Source: Chiua virens (lineage: Eukaryota; Basidiomycota; Agaricomycetes; Boletales; Boletaceae). From it: a stretch of DNA of 64,000 bases. Location: the NCBI GenBank assembly GCA_019787685.1, contig JAHNUO010000020.1:1-64000 (forward strand). The letters run 5' to 3'. Both the position numbers and the translations under genes were made by a program. Each line of letters opens with the position of its first letter. The first letter of the stretch is position 1. The notes beneath the pieces were generated by a model. That model ran no database searches. It saw only the letters and a list, made by a program, of their open reading frames with translations, and was not told where the DNA came from. Shown here piece after piece: positions 11,380 through 24,290 of this stretch.

Positions 11380-12494
11380 ATGCCCCCTCAGCCCGGCGTG
11401 TTCGCTCTCCCCTACGCCTCCACCCACAACGCCCGCCCAGACGTTATACACGTCCATCACCCTCCCGTCGCTGGGCCCAGTACACGGACCCACGGTAAGC
11501 CCAGCGTTCGCACACAGCCTATCTCGCTGACCACTCGTCATGCAGATGACCCGAACTTGAAGAGAGACAAGAAACGCAAAGACATCTCCGGAAAAGTTGG
11601 AAAAGAAATGACCGATCGCAGAGACGAGTCCGTAGCCCTCGCATTCTTCCCTATCATCGCCCTCACGTGGCCCTCCCAGAGGCAGACACTTTGCAGAAAA
11701 CATCTCGGCCCTGCACAGCGCTGCAATACAGGTCGCCTCTCGCCCAGAAACGCATCCCCTTTACAATCTGCGCATGTATCCCCTGTCCCTCGAGCGCTCT
11801 GCCTTGCTCACTCAACTTGCATACGAGGAAAAGCACAGTCTTGCAGCGATAGAGACCGCTTACGAAGAGGAACGCGAGAGAGTCGAGGAGGAATGGCGAA
11901 AAGGACGCGTTCGTGTGCGTGAGCGGCTCTTAGAGGGCATAGAAGAACGAAGACGCAGAGCCAGGGAAGAAAAGGAAGGCGAGGGTGCCGTAAATGGTTC
12001 GTCCTCGCCGCTGCCTCCCCCATGCATCATCCTTCATCATGTTCCTCGTAGATGTCTCTCTGGATTCCCAGACACGTGCCCACATCACTCGCAAGCTACG
12101 CAATAAACTGGGCACATCGCCACCTCCGACGCCGCTTGGCTTGCTTGGTCTCGGGAATGGGAGCTCGACCCCCATTGCCTCTGCGCCTCTCAACAACCCA
12201 CACTCACTCTCGGTCGATGAAATACCCTCCCCATTTCCATTCCCACTCACTTCAGTCACTCTCCCCAATGGCCACGTTGCATCAAGCGCTGGCAGCGGTC
12301 CAAACAACGGCAACCGGAGACGCAATAAAGGTAGTGGTGCCCACCAAGGCATGGTCGGCGTCGGAGGTCTGGGAAAGAGCCTTGGGTTCCTCGGTTCATG
12401 CAAGGACACCGAGATAGATGCCGATTTGATCGAGATAAGACGAGGTACCAAGAGACGCAGGACAGCTGCCGCATCATCCACAAAATTATCATAG
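11380..12494 (+). CDS. SDS3: Sds3-like subunit of the Rpd3L histone deacetylase complex
   Basis: Sds3 proteins hold together the large Rpd3/Sin3 histone deacetylase complex in the nucleus. Four exons are supported by GT-AG introns with clean frames: MPPQPGVFALPYAS, a basic stretch (DDPNLKRDKKRKDISG), then RRDENISALHSAAIQ running into the diagnostic coiled coil LERSALLTQLAYEEKHSLAAIE, YEEERERVEEEWRKGRVRVRERLLEGIEERRRRAREEK (given here as pieces of one helix). The C-terminal exon is low complexity with a basic end (RRGTKRRRTAAASS) that could be a nuclear signal. The gene is a tandem neighbour of the HD-domain gene 110 bp downstream on the same strand. Symbol assigned by family resemblance to yeast. 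Confidence 0.75.
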
Positions 12495-12607
12495 CACCTC
12501 ACCCTGTCTATTACGTTCTTACTACCCAATTCGTCACTATCTTATCTATCGGAATCGGACCTCGGAGATCAAACTCACTTCTTGACAACAACCCGCAATC
12601 ATTAATC

Positions 12608-13775
12608 ATGTCGACCATGAAGCGGATCTTTCCACCGCTGTACCAGCCAACAGGCGATGCAGGCATCGACAGACTCGCGTTTTTTCATGTTCTCGAGAGA
12701 CTCAAGGTACCCACATGACCCGATATGGTTGTACTACACACCCACCCGTTTCTAGACACAAAAACGCACCGGCTGGATAGACCACAACGTACGTACGTCC
12801 ACAGAGATCGCATCAAACGCAACTGACGCCATCGGCAGGTCCCGAACCCAGAGAGGTACGTCCACCCGGCCACCGTTCGGGGTTCACCGTCCACCGTTCA
12901 CCCCGATCCCAGCATTTCGGACCACATGTATCGCATGGCCGTCTTGGCCATGTGTACCTCCGACGTGACCCTCGACGTGCCCAAGTCAGTCTCCCCCTCG
13001 CCCTTGCACACGCGCTGACCCATACCACGCCGCGCCTCGGTCTGACATGCCGACCCGTGGTTAGGTGCGTCATGATGTGCGTCGTGCACGATCTCGCAGA
13101 AGCGCAAGGTACGCCTGTCGACGTGCTCCTTGGTACGATACTCACGTCATGGTGCTCAGTCGGGGACATCACCCCCCGCGAGGGAATCTCCAAAGAAGAG
13201 AAACGACGGCTCGAAGCGGTATGGCGCTCCGACGCCGCGTGCGCGCGCTGACCTGTCCATAGGAGGCGATGCACAACTTTGTACACGACATGCTCCATGC
13301 GAGCCCGACTGCGCTGCGCATCGAGGCGCTGTGGCACGTGCGTCGCGTCTCCCGCGCGTGCCAGTGTGCGAGTGACTGACGCCACTTGCTGACAGGAGTA
13401 CGAAGAAGGCGTCACCCCAGAGGCCAAATTCGTCAAAGGTACGTCGCGTCGCGTATAAACTGAATGTATGCGCCGGTTATTCATACATTTCATCCGCATC
13501 TTTAGATCTCGACAGGCTTGAGATGGCGCTGCAAGGTATCCTTTTCCGACTCTTCCTACGGGATTCGACACGAGCTGATCACATTGTCTACTACTTTGCG
13601 TATAGCTCGCGAGTACGAGAAAATGCACAGACGCGAACGGGGTGATCTACAAGACTTCTTCGACAGTAGCTTCTCATACTTGCGGCACCCCGAAGTACGT
13701 CATTGGGGAGATTCACTGGCGAAGGAGCGGGATTCAGATGTTGTGGGTCATAACAGTGGCAGCGCATCATTATGA
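12608..13775 (+). CDS. HD-domain 5'-deoxynucleotidase (HDDC2/YGK1 family)
   Basis: A metal-dependent phosphohydrolase expected to remove the 5' phosphate from deoxynucleoside monophosphates, by analogy with HDDC2 and yeast YBR242W/YGL101W. The spliced product (about seven short exons) reads MSTMKRIFPPLYQPTGDAG, KRTGWIDHNVPNPERISDHMYRMAVLAM, VMMCVVHDLAEAQVGDITP and LDRLEMALQAREYE. The HD metal ligands are visible: His in ISDHMYRM, the HD pair in VVHDLAEA, and the distal Asp in KDLDRLEMAL. The length, about 225 residues, is normal for the family. No targeting signal is seen. Several introns are only about 50-60 bp. Confidence 0.9.
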
Positions 13776-14280
13776 CGATGAAGGCTGCCTTTGTCGTTTA
13801 TTGCAATGACTAGAGGTCTTAATGATGACATAGAAATAGATTCCTGCCCGAAATGCGGGTTGTGTTCGATAGGCGTGGTCTACATGTATATTGTACGATA
13901 GCCAGAGAAAAGATCGACGACTGTTCAAACGTTCATACCTTAGGGATACCGAAAAGAAGGTACAAGTTATACTAGTCAACGATGAAATATTGCGAGCGAA
14001 AGCGAAACAAGATATCCGAGGAGCGTGGTGCGACAGCAATAAAACCATGTGAACGATCAGCGCTTCACCCTGGCAGTTGACATGAATATCAATGATGCTA
14101 AAGATAGGAATAATTACGAAATCGAACGCGATGTGCGAGAAATGCCATGGTGGAAGCTAGTTAACAACGAAAGCGAGAGTATGCAAATGAGAGAAGCGAT
14201 GTGTGCGATCAATGCGGCGTGCAAACGAGTGTGAAGGGGCGAGAATACGAGTGAAGGGAATGATGAACGATAAAGACGAA
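13776..14280. other. Convergent intergenic stretch
   Basis: This lies between the 3' ends of the HD-domain gene (plus) and the first MFS transporter gene (minus). No coding similarity was seen on either strand. It should hold the two polyadenylation regions. Confidence 0.5.
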
Positions 14281-16549
14281 TCAACCTTTTTTGTCTGCTT
14301 TTTCTTCATCAAACGCGTGTTGTCCCTCTGACAACGCGAGAATCTTGCGTGAGACTTTGCTCCGTTTCCGAATTGCAGCGCCATAGATGAAGAGTATCTG
14401 CCAGTACGTTTACGCACGGGGTCAGTTTCGATCTTGGATAAATGAATGAGTGCAAAACTGACAAACGGAATAGGAATCATGACCACCGATATAAGTGCAA
14501 AAAGCGTGTTCGCCCACTTGTATGTAAGGCTGTCGAACATGTGTTGCGTAAACAGCGGGAAGACCGCTCCAAGAAGATTTCCTGTGGGGAATCACGGCGT
14601 CCCAGACCAAACGCAAAACGAAGTAGAATACATTAGATGGCGTGTTTTAAAACGAAACGGTAACGTACGACACATGCTTTGACCTGCCAACGCGGATGAC
14701 GCATATGGCCCATAACTTGACAGATACGAAGAGATTCGCCCTTTATTTATGATCGTGTGAAGAGGGAGACGTACCAGTCTGCAAGATAGACGAAAACCAC
14801 CTGGTAAACAATAAACGCGCCAATTATGAAGATCTGGCGACGTGTCAGGGAGTCACTATAATTGCAGACTCAAGGCAACTGGAGACTTACCGTGAGGCCG
14901 ATCAGAGGTATGATCCAGTGAATGGACGCCTTTGCGGTCCATGCGTAAATGAGCATACCAGCTGGAAGCAGGAAGGAAGCCACGAGTGCGAGGCAGAGTC
15001 GCGCTTCTGGACCTTTCGTAGCGACATATTTCCTTGGTGTCGCCTCAGCACTCAGCACCCACCGTCATGAACTAAAAGTGATAAAACGGACCTGTATAAC
15101 ACTTCCTGGTACATGTTCACGAACCATCCGAGGATACTTCCGACACTGCACGGGGTGTTAAGGAAGGCAGAGGAAGAGAGGGGTAATGATGACCTGATAC
15201 AAATGTACGTTGTTCCCCTTTCGCCGATGGTGAAGTTATAGATGGACTCCATTTCTCCAGAAATTGAACTGGGCGCCACGAGATGTGAAATTAAGGCACA
15301 TACAGGCGTATATAGACACTTACTCGATGAAGCAGAACAAGACGCCCCAAGTAAAACCGATCCAAAGCTTCAGCCTGTCGATCAGCCGAGAAGGGATAAA
15401 TGGAAAGGAGCTCCTACACTGAAACTGAAAACAGTCGGTTCGGTCAACAGTAAACCTTGTACCTGCCTATCAGATCATTTGTAACACTTGTGGAATAACA
15501 CGCACCGATGGGCCGAGTGCAGGATATCTTTATTGATGTAGTCAGGCTAGGTTTGTCTATTTCAGCTTTTGTGTGGTATCGATCATCCTGGTTCATTTTC
15601 CTAATCTTGCGCGCGAGCCGGGTCAGAATGATATCAGCTCGTGTCTCGGTCAAGAACCACAAGACGCTGATGAAGTAAACGCCGCTGACGCTACAAAGTG
15701 CGATCGCATCATACTCCACCTTGAGGCTCGTAGGCGACTCACATGGCAGAAATCCACTGAATCCACCTCCATCCCAAATGATAGTTGGATTCGATCCATC
15801 CTGCCAGCATGGGTCCCAAACCGGTGGAACCTAGCGCTGCGATTGCAAAAAGTGACATGGGGAAACCACGCCTGAGAGGATGAGCAGGATTCGATGATGG
15901 TAAACGAAAATAATCACTCATCAGACTTCCAAATATCGGCGATGGTGCCACCGACGAGAGTAGCACCTGTCGATCCAAAGGAACCGCTGAGGAATCGAGC
16001 GACGATCACTGTTTGTATGTTGGGGGCTCTACTGGCGAATTAGTGCCGCCATTAATAATCAGTGAGTGGGGGGACTCGCAGGGCAGTCATGACATGCGTC
16101 AGCATGAAAAGGAAAATGGTCGCAATATATAGGCGGAATCGGCCAAATTCTTCTGATAAAGAAGAGGTGAAGAGTGGGACGAGAGCAAACCCAATTGGGT
16201 ATACACTAAGCCCCACAGTGGCTAAGAAGGTGGAACAGTGGAGGTCATCTACCATTGTTGGCACGCCCATCGTGTACGACGAGATGGCGGCGGCTTCGAA
16301 AGGAAGTCAGGAAGAGCGGGGGGGAAACGGCGAGAGACTGACCGGTGATCCCCGTGAAACCGCAGGCGGTAATGGTTATGCCCCATTTTTTTGCGGGGGT
16401 GAAGTTTATCGGGTTGCGTGGATCATCGTCCTCAAACTCGACCTGTGTGTGTGAGTGGGGTGAGCGAAGGGGAGGAGGAAGAAACATACCAAGAAGGGTG
16501 CGTCGGGGTCGCGCAATGTGGACGGCGGGGAGTGGGCTTTGAAGGACAT
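14281..16549 (-). CDS. MFS drug/polyamine-type transporter (copy 1)
   Basis: A 12-helix proton antiporter-type transporter of the fungal DHA1/polyamine group, located in a membrane. Many exons. The start is at MSFKAHSPPSTLRDPDAPFL, joined by a 45-bp intron to VEFEDDDPRNPINF, a hallmark pre-TM1 motif. Recognisable parts follow: KKWGITITACGFTGITG (TM1), DDLHCSTFLATVGLSVYPIGFALVPLF (TM2), TSSLSEEFGRFRLY (loop 2-3 signature, with FR in place of the usual RR/RK), RGFPMSLFAIAALGSTGLGPMLAGW, WRWIQWISA, YKWANTLFALISVVMIPIPF and a C-terminal ILFIYGAAIRKRSKVS ending KADKKG. The order and the frames look complete. It is a paralogue of the gene at 61.5 kb. Substrate unknown. Confidence 0.85.
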
Positions 16550-16963
16550 CGTCTGGGACGACTCGATGAGGGGGAAAGGCGCTTATTTTTGAGAGCGGGG
16601 GCCGAGCGAGGACGTTCACAGGGCATGTTCAATGTTGAGCCGGTATTCCTTTAAATCTTCCCTCCTCATCGCCGTGCGCCAAACCCAGAATTCCGATCAC
16701 ACCTTCGAAATACAGCACGTATCCGGGATCGACAATGGAAGCCGTCCCCATCGCAAAGATCCAAGGCTGTTAAATCCGGGTGGCATGGTGTCAATCCGAC
16801 CTTGTCAATAATACTTTGCATATCCGAGCGGGCCGACTATTACAGCCGGCGCTGTGTTTACCCCTGTGTGGCTACACCCTTGAAATCAAACAAAGCACAA
16901 CAACGCCGCGCCAATTTCAATGCTCCGAGCGTGTCGTCCCTTGCTGTGCTTGTTCCCGTGACC
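16550..16963. promoter_or_regulatory. Divergent promoter region between MFS copy 1 and the RTC4-domain gene
   Basis: The two genes are transcribed away from each other, leaving about 410 bp that must contain both promoters. No TATA box or known fungal operator stands out. If the RTC4-domain gene starts further upstream (an open frame exists to 16802), the region is shorter. Confidence 0.5.
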
Positions 16964-19900
16964 ATGGAGCGGATGTTGGACCGGTCCAAGAGCGCTCACT
17001 CAACCATCTTCTCTGACCCCGCTCATCGCATGTCTCAACGTCCACTTGCCGTCAAGTCTGGCGAAGGCCGTAGTTTTGAGGTCATCGGCTCAAGCCTCAA
17101 CCCACCGAAGGTCGCCCACACAAATCTATCCAAAAGCAAATCCAAGGCCGGGGTAAAACCACCCCCCAAGCCGCGGAGCGCGCCTCCTCCGATGGCGGAA
17201 GACGAGAGCGATGATGAGATTTTGCTTTCCTCTCAGAACTCTACGAGTGGGCACGCGACCTCCACCTCGAAACGCGTCCCAAAGAATCGGAAACAGGATC
17301 TTTCTTCAGAAGAAGAGGAAACAGTACACGTCAACGGTCGTGTTCTCGCCGCACATCCGGATTACAAGCCATCATCGTTGGACGTGCTCAAGGGGCTGCG
17401 GTTCACGAAGAACAAGAAGAAGTCCTCTGGTGGTGATAATGTACCAGAACTACTACCACCACCCTCCCCTCTGATGGACTCTCAGGATTTGTTCAAGCCT
17501 ATATTCGATGATATTGAGATTCTTGATGGCCTTCCGTCACCTTCACTACCGAAGCCCCGCGAGACGTCCATGACGCGTCACAGGAGTCGGAGTCCCACCG
17601 CCGGTCGTGCCTCTAACGCCAATCATCCCTCCATTCCAAAACCATCTTCTCCGACACCCAAGCGTGCCCCACCTGCCAAACCTCGCCCCCGCCCCCGTGT
17701 CGTCATTACTCGTAGGCGTTGCAGCAGCCCAGAATCCACGCCGCGTCCTGCACCGTCAAAACGAGATTTGCCCCTACGCACCAAGTCACCTGAATCACCT
17801 GCAGATCTGGACAACAAACGAATTGCTAAGAAACCATTCTATCCTTCATCACCACGTCGGGAACCTCAAGAATTCCCCGTGCCGTCACAGTCAAAGGAGA
17901 ATATCTCTGACGGTTCACGGAGCAGTGATGCTTCCGCTCGTAAGACCAAGAAACCTGCCATACCCCACAGCAAGACCATTGTGCAGACTCCGAAACGGAT
18001 CCCTCTCCCTTCTCCACTGAGACCAAAACCTGTTTCGCGTGGAAATACCTTCCTCAATCTGTCGCCTCTTTCCACTTCAAACAATAAGAACAAGCCGCGT
18101 GCAGAAAGCCCTGACGAGGACAACACCGATTCAACGAAGCCCCTGGAGAAGCGTGGTGGACCAAGACCGTTCCCCATGAGTTCTCAAGACCTGGCGGACA
18201 TCGATAAGCGGTCAAAGTCGCCCAACACTCGCGACCCTGGATCCATGAAACGTCTCTCATCCGAAGATAGCAATTCAGAACGAGGTCATAGTGCCAAAAA
18301 ACGCAAGGATTCGCGTTCTGGGTGCGCTTTCCCCCTTCATCTTCTAGTTTCATCCAATGATGTCTATTCCGAATCAGAGTGCTGGACTTGATTGACCACC
18401 TGCATGAGCCTATGGAAGATGATTCAAGTAAGTCGCCCATATTCACGGTGATCTACATTTTTTGTGCTTATCCTCCCCTAAAGTTGACATAGGTTACGCT
18501 CGAGACCCCTCAACGATCTGCCCTTATTGTGACGAGGAATTACCTTCCCATCCTACTCCCTTACTCCAACATTTGCTCGTAACGGCACGCAAAAAGTCGG
18601 TTCCAGACCCACGTCCGAGAAATCGGGGTGGTTTGAGAGCACCTTTGACGGTTTACATATCTGTCTGTCAACGCCATCGCTTCGAGTCACACCAGCTACC
18701 CATTGCGACCAAGAAAGGCTGGCCAAAGACGATTGACTTCACCAAGGTCCCACTACGGGTCAAGAAGATGAAGAAAGCCTTGGAATCCATCATTTTGGAC
18801 AAGGACGATATCAGCGATGTCGAGAACCTTGACGTCGACGAACAACCCAAAGGACCCAAGAGGAAGAGCATTTTCTGGAGAGAAGTGAAGAAAGAAGTGA
18901 AGAAGCAAGGCATTCGTGCCGTAGTCGGTGTCAAGGGCCAATTCGCAAGCTTCGAAAAGACACAACCGGGATAGTGAGCCACTCCTCCCAATTTTTTCGG
19001 GAAGCTAATGACTTTTCCAGCTATGGCGAGCAGGGCTCGGTTATCATCCACCAAACCCTTTTTGATCTTTTTCCGCCGTCGAACTTAGACCCATCCCTCA
19101 TCTCTCCGCTCACGCCAGCTGAATTCATTCAACGCATTCTCGTCCCCGAGGCAGCTGTTCGACTCATCGCGCAAGATCTTTGCCTCGACATCGAGGACGC
19201 AGCGGTGACGTTACGTGAAAGTGCACAATATGGCGTCGCCATGTTCCCAGACACTTCCGAGAACAAACGAAGGGATGGCGATATTGACGACGATGAGATG
19301 GGCGTCGCAGATCGGATCGTGATGGAACGAGCCCGAATCCGACGAAAAGAACTTGAAGAGGAAGAAAGAGTCGAGAACGATATGATTAAGAAGGATCAAG
19401 CTGCACAACGCGCCAGGGCAAGGGAGAGTCGACGGGGGAAGGCATTGGAGCGGGCGCAAAAGGCGAAGGAAGCAAAGGCACATGCAGAGGACAAGATGCG
19501 AGTGGAGGAGGCGTCAGAGGCGTCAGAAGCAGGTGGCGCGCGCACGTCACGGCCAAAGATGGTAAAGCAGGCTCGCCGGGACGACAGGGATTCGGATGCG
19601 ATGTCTATAGACAGTTTGTCGGGGAAGCGGTCCACGCGAACTGCCAAGAAGAAAATGCCAGTTGATGGGCGGGAGAGCGTCAGGGGGACACCAAAGTTGA
19701 CTGGTTCGGACAGCGAACCGGAAGCCAGGTTAAAGATCAAGGGGGACAAGGTGAGAGATCGGAGGATCGACTCGGGCGCACGTATCAAGGAGACTGTCAT
19801 CTCACGCGATCAAAAGAAGTCATTCGGTAGATTTGCTTCTCTTGATGATGATGACGAAGAACATGAGAACACGCCTCAGCCCGTCAGGCGACCGACTACG

Positions 19901-20203
19901 ACTGTAACCAACCCCTGTGGCTTGGATGCACGCATACTTCCGTTGCAGGCTGCGAGAAACAGGTCTGGTGTGAGGTCAGGATTACGTTGGAGATTGTGGC
20001 TCATCCTCTGATCACCTATCACTTTCAGTGGCTCTGTTGCTTATGATGGCTGGTCCCGGAATCTGAGGACGGGCGTTCCCGACGGCACGGACTCGGACGC
20101 GTCGAATGCAAGTCGGTCTGGACGATTGATCGGATCCTCCATGAAGAGCGGCTCTTTTGGGTGGCTCTTCAGCGGTTCGTCCGACTCGCATGATTCATCT
20201 TGA
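16964..20203 (+). CDS. RTC4-domain protein (restriction of telomere capping 4-like)
   Basis: The N-terminal 450 residues are disordered and rich in Ser, Pro and Lys/Arg. After two introns comes the RTC4-type domain: GYARDPSTICPYCDEELPS (a CxxC pair), LLQHLLVTARKKS, ISVCQRHRFESHQLP and GWPKTIDFTKVPLRVKKM. A further exon continues QPGYYGEQGSVIIHQTLFDLFP and ILVPEAAVRLIAQDLCLD. The C-terminal part is a long charged, probably coiled-coil region (MERARIRRKELEEEERVEND, KAKEAKAHAEDKMRVEEASE) and an acidic/Ser-rich end closing at SSDSHDSS. In yeast RTC4 influences telomere capping; the role in basidiomycetes is unknown. Start taken at 16964 (MERMLDRSK); 17030 (MSQRPLAVK) is an equally good alternative. 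Confidence 0.75.
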
Positions 20204-20806
20204 ACGTTTGGACTTCAACTCTGGCATAATGGCTAATTCAACATTACTGGACTTTTTTCGGTACCCATACATAAATCGCTTCAATCGCTTGGTACATTGC
20301 ACAGTATGATAGCAAGTCGAACTGCATATTAAATATTAAATACTATAGGCAGCATAATCAGCACTATTTTCGTACCAGTGTTTTTCAAGTACTTAGTCCG
20401 ATGGTGTGAACCCATTGGAGTAGAGTGCATAGCTTCGACCCGAGATCGTTTAGACTCGGACAGCCAAAGTACTTCCAACCTTATACCCGTCGAAATTCAC
20501 ATCCCATTTATATTAATTGTCAGCCAGTCACATCTATATGCAAGAACAGACCGCGAGTCGGGACTTCACCACACGACTGGCTAAACGACTTTGGTCGGAC
20601 GAACACTCCTGCGAGTCCGTGACTTCGGAATCTCCAAACTCAGTATCCTCACATGGAACTAGCAACTGGTCACCAGTTATTTCTGGACAAACGGTATTAA
20701 TATATATCCGATGGGCCCGTTCTTCGCCCTTGAACGTTTGAACAGCCACAGAGCCTTCAAATCCACCGCTCAATTTGCGCCTGGATACAGGGGATTCGAG
20801 TCTGAC
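20204..20806. other. Intergenic, AT-rich, no gene recognised
   Basis: Between the RTC4-domain gene and the first flavoprotein gene. It contains AT-rich runs (around 20,320-20,345 and 20,697-20,706) but no conserved coding segment. It probably holds the promoter of the flavoprotein gene and marks the change from conserved genes to the accessory array. Confidence 0.5.
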
Positions 20807-23340
20807 ATGTCCGAGTCATGGGCCATATCCTCCTTCCTACCATTCCTCTTAACCCTGTTTCTAACAGGCGGCGTTTTCACAAAAACTTTTGAGACTCCAT
20901 ATACGCCCCGGACCTATGATGCAATCTGGGCAACGCTGAACGACACGCTCGGTGGTCGCCTCCAGGTATTGCGGCCGTGGGCTGCGGTATGTTATGTCGA
21001 CGACCCGCTCTACGATCCAGTTCGGTGTCAGATAATTCTGGCCAACTACACAAACGACACCGCGGTACGTCCTGTTCCGCCTGTCTAGCCAAACGAGTCT
21101 CATAATCCTTTGATTAGCGTAAAGACATACCGTCTGCGCTTCTCTGGACAAACTGGGAGAGCTGTGGCTACGACAACGGCTGTGCATTGAACTACTTTAA
21201 TCCGCAACCGGTTTCTGGTGCAACGTGCTATCAAGGGACTACCCCGTCTTATAGCATTGCCATATCGAGCGCCGAGGATGCCAGCAACGTCGTCAAATGG
21301 GCGACAGCCAACAATGTTAAATTGACGATCAAGAACACAGGTTTGGCATCGTCCGCCCCTTGTGCTTGGCATGTTTGTTTATACACTGTTTCCAGGCCAT
21401 GACTACCTGGGTCGTTCTTCTGGCCCTGATACCCTGCAAGTTTTCACCCATTATCTCAAGGATGTCGTGTATGTCGCAAGCTTCGTCCCGCAAGGATCGT
21501 TGGCTGCACCAGTGCCTGCGGTTACGATCGGCGGTGGAGCGCAACTGGAAGAAAGTGAGTATACATGCTCGGTAACTTGAATCGTTGAACACTACTGGGA
21601 CCTCACTAGTCTATACGGTTTTGGAGGAATATAATGTTTCCGCTGTATTGGGAGGTTGTCTGACGCTTGGTGCTGGTCAGTGGTTTACCTCCAATTTTGT
21701 GACGTTGTATACTCAACTTTGTAATAGCGGGCGGATTCATTCAGGGAGGAGGGCACAGTATGTGAGTGCTAATCTTTTCAATGTTTATCATTTCTCATCA
21801 TTCCCGATCGAACTAGATTGAGTCCCGCCTACGGATTAGCGGTGAAATATCCATTTCTGCGGGGGTAACTAATGACACTGATTATGATGGCTTCAGGTTG
21901 ACAACCTGCTCGAGGTTCAAGTAAGTCCCATCAATTGCCATTGCTATTTTCACTTCTTTGACTTGAATTGTCAGATTGTGACCGCAGACGGCGTAATCAG
22001 AACGATAAATGTGGCCCAAGATTCTGACCTCTTCTGGGCGGTACGTGGTGGAGGGGCCGGAAGCTGGGGCATCATTGGTGAGTTTCTCCAGTGTGAAATT
22101 GAAAATCAGGGAACGAACAGTGATTCTTCTAGTATCAATGACTGTTGCGGCGCTACCTCCAACAGCAATAAGTATTTCGTCGCTCACTATAGAGCCAAAC
22201 GCCACACAGGACCTTCAAACACTCGGAACCAACTTTATAGCACTGCTAGGAAAGTATCAAAATCAAATTATGAATTCGGGTGTCACTTCCTTCACTGCGT
22301 TCATAGCGGGAATATACAGCTTGGTTAGTGCACGAATGACATGAGCGACACGATGCTCAGTTGATGCCCTGCAGGGCTTTCTCTGGCCCGCGGAACGGGC
22401 GTCCGTATCAATGCTCTATCCGCTTTTCGATGAAATACGCGCCCTGTCGTCCAACTATACCATCCTGTCAAACTTCACACAAGAATCCATGTATTCATCC
22501 ATCAGTGCTGCCATATTGGAAGACGTCGGCCCCAATATGAATTCGATCGATTTCTACGGTGGCTCAGTGGAGCTGGCGTCTCGTTTTGTGCCTCATTCGA
22601 TGTTAGAGAGCCCTGAAACCATCCAGAGCGTTGCTGAGGCCATTTGGGAAGGGATACAGATCGTCACCGCCCCCATGGAGGACGACCCAGATGGCATTTT
22701 CAACCCTCAAATCAGTGCGGCTCTTTTTGGCGAAATGCCCACTGCCACGAAACACCAAGTGAATGACACTGGCGCTAACCCAGGTTTCTATGATGCTGTA
22801 TGGCACGTGGCGTATGCAGGGTAGGTTTCTTTCATTGTGTTGCCTGTGTTGGTACTAGGTCTGATCGTGTGTTGTAAAGAGCCTGGACCGTTGGGACGAA
22901 TCAGAGCACTTATCGTTCGTTGACACAAGCCGTGCATAATGCGGTTGGCCCGTTGACGGCGCTTGGATTGACGGGCAGCTACCAAAACGAAGGAAGTGCA
23001 TGGGAAACACACTGGAAAGAAGGTACGGAGGTTGCTTGCTCATGCGAGTCGACCTAGTCGATTTTTTTCTTACCTTTTCTCGGCCCCAGCCTTCTTTGGT
23101 TACAAATACGACCAATTGCTGCAGATCAAACAAAAATATGACCCGGACAACTGTATGTATTCAAAATACCATCTTCTTTCTCTGTACTCACGGTCGATCT
23201 CGGTGTAGTCTTCACGACTTACAAGGTTTGTCGCGAAGTCGAGAACGATGAAGTAGACTAGGACTGACTTTCATTAGGGGGTCGGGTCTGATCCGAGTTC
23301 GGCAGTGTATTCGTGCTATCAGTCAGATCAGGAAGCCTGA
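20807..23340 (+). CDS. Secreted FAD-linked oxidoreductase (BBE/PCMH family), array copy 1
   Basis: A flavin-dependent oxidase of the berberine-bridge-enzyme-like family, expected outside the cell. Residues 1-25 ([15 protein letters not shown] core) form a signal peptide. About eleven exons. Landmarks in order: [54 protein letters not shown] (FAD-binding PCMH domain), [13 protein letters not shown] (His, first covalent FAD attachment), [20 protein letters not shown] (Cys, second attachment), [29 protein letters not shown], and the C-terminal BBE motif [21 protein letters not shown] ending in KYDPDN. Both flavin-linking residues are present and all frames join, so it looks functional. Substrate unknown; carbohydrates and phenolics are usual for the family. 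Confidence 0.9.
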
Positions 23341-24290
23341 GTACCAGATCCTTGATCACACCAATTCACAAGTTGGGCTGGGTAGGTGCATTGGCGATGG
23401 CGGCTTGATGGGAGATAACAGAAATCTTATATCGGTGACTGTAGGACACTGCGGGAAGAAAAGACTTTTTTAATCAGTCCAATTTGCTCTAGTAATTGTT
23501 GACAATGCACCTAAAAATCAGGCCCGAGCACTTCAAATCAGTGTCAAGTTCTGACACTGATTCTGGCATTTGTGCTAATAGAAAGTAGTGTCATGGGCAA
23601 TTGTTTGCAGTGTACACTGAGGGCTTCCATTAAAATTCCTCTCAAAGAGTGTCTGCCCATGCTACAACAATTATACTGAACATCTTGTGCTGTATGCTTC
23701 AGCATCACAAAACTAGCCAAAAAAAATCTACACCTCAGGGATTTGAACCCAGGATGTTGTGCACTTGCCCATGCAGAGTAATGTCCCATCATAACCAGTA
23801 GACTAACAGTCCACATAGTAAATAAAACCTTTTTGTTGTATATATAGAGTACTTTTGTACTTAAGAAATCTGAAAACATCTACCAGCACCTTGTACTCAG
23901 CATTGGGGGCTGACAATGAAATTCAATGACATAGTGGGGCAGGCCTGAAATTCAATGTCATGCAGCTGACACTGAAAAGAAGAGGCAATCAAATTAGTGT
24001 CAGTAGCACTATTTTCAGTATGATCACTGTCAGTGTCACGAGTTTTTAGTGACTTTACTTCCCACAGTGAGGATAGCATCACGTACACATTTGCGGGTGA
24101 AACCTGCATGCTTCAGTGGGCAACAAAGGGTCGACCTCGACACCTTGACATTGCACACTTTGTGTAGGGCAACTTGCCAATCTCCGGAAGCGTTATATCA
24201 GAGCTTCTTTCAAGTAAACCCTTTGGAAACTGAAGCAGCTTGAGAGGAAGCAATCAAAAAGCGACACAACTTACCATGACATCCAGGCAT
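23341..24290. other. Non-coding stretch between flavoprotein copy 1 and the Plavaka transposon
   Basis: No protein-coding similarity. It contains a tRNA-like pol III unit (listed separately) and several copies of the word TGACACTGA or its reverse complement (23,539; 23,552; 23,966; 24,035), two of which form a perfect 9-bp hairpin at 23,539-23,560. This suggests one or more small repeats. Confidence 0.5.
23719..23812 (-). repeat. tRNA-like unit with pol III boxes and terminator, possible SINE head
   Basis: On the minus strand GTTAGTCTACTGGTTATGAT resembles an A box, and GGGTTCAAATCCC, about 45 bases downstream, is a near-perfect B box with a T-arm-like stem (four of five pairs). A run of eight T follows within 20 bases, as a pol III terminator. 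No acceptor stem closes the structure, so it is not a normal tRNA gene. A tRNA-derived SINE or a decayed tRNA pseudogene fits best. Confidence 0.5.
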
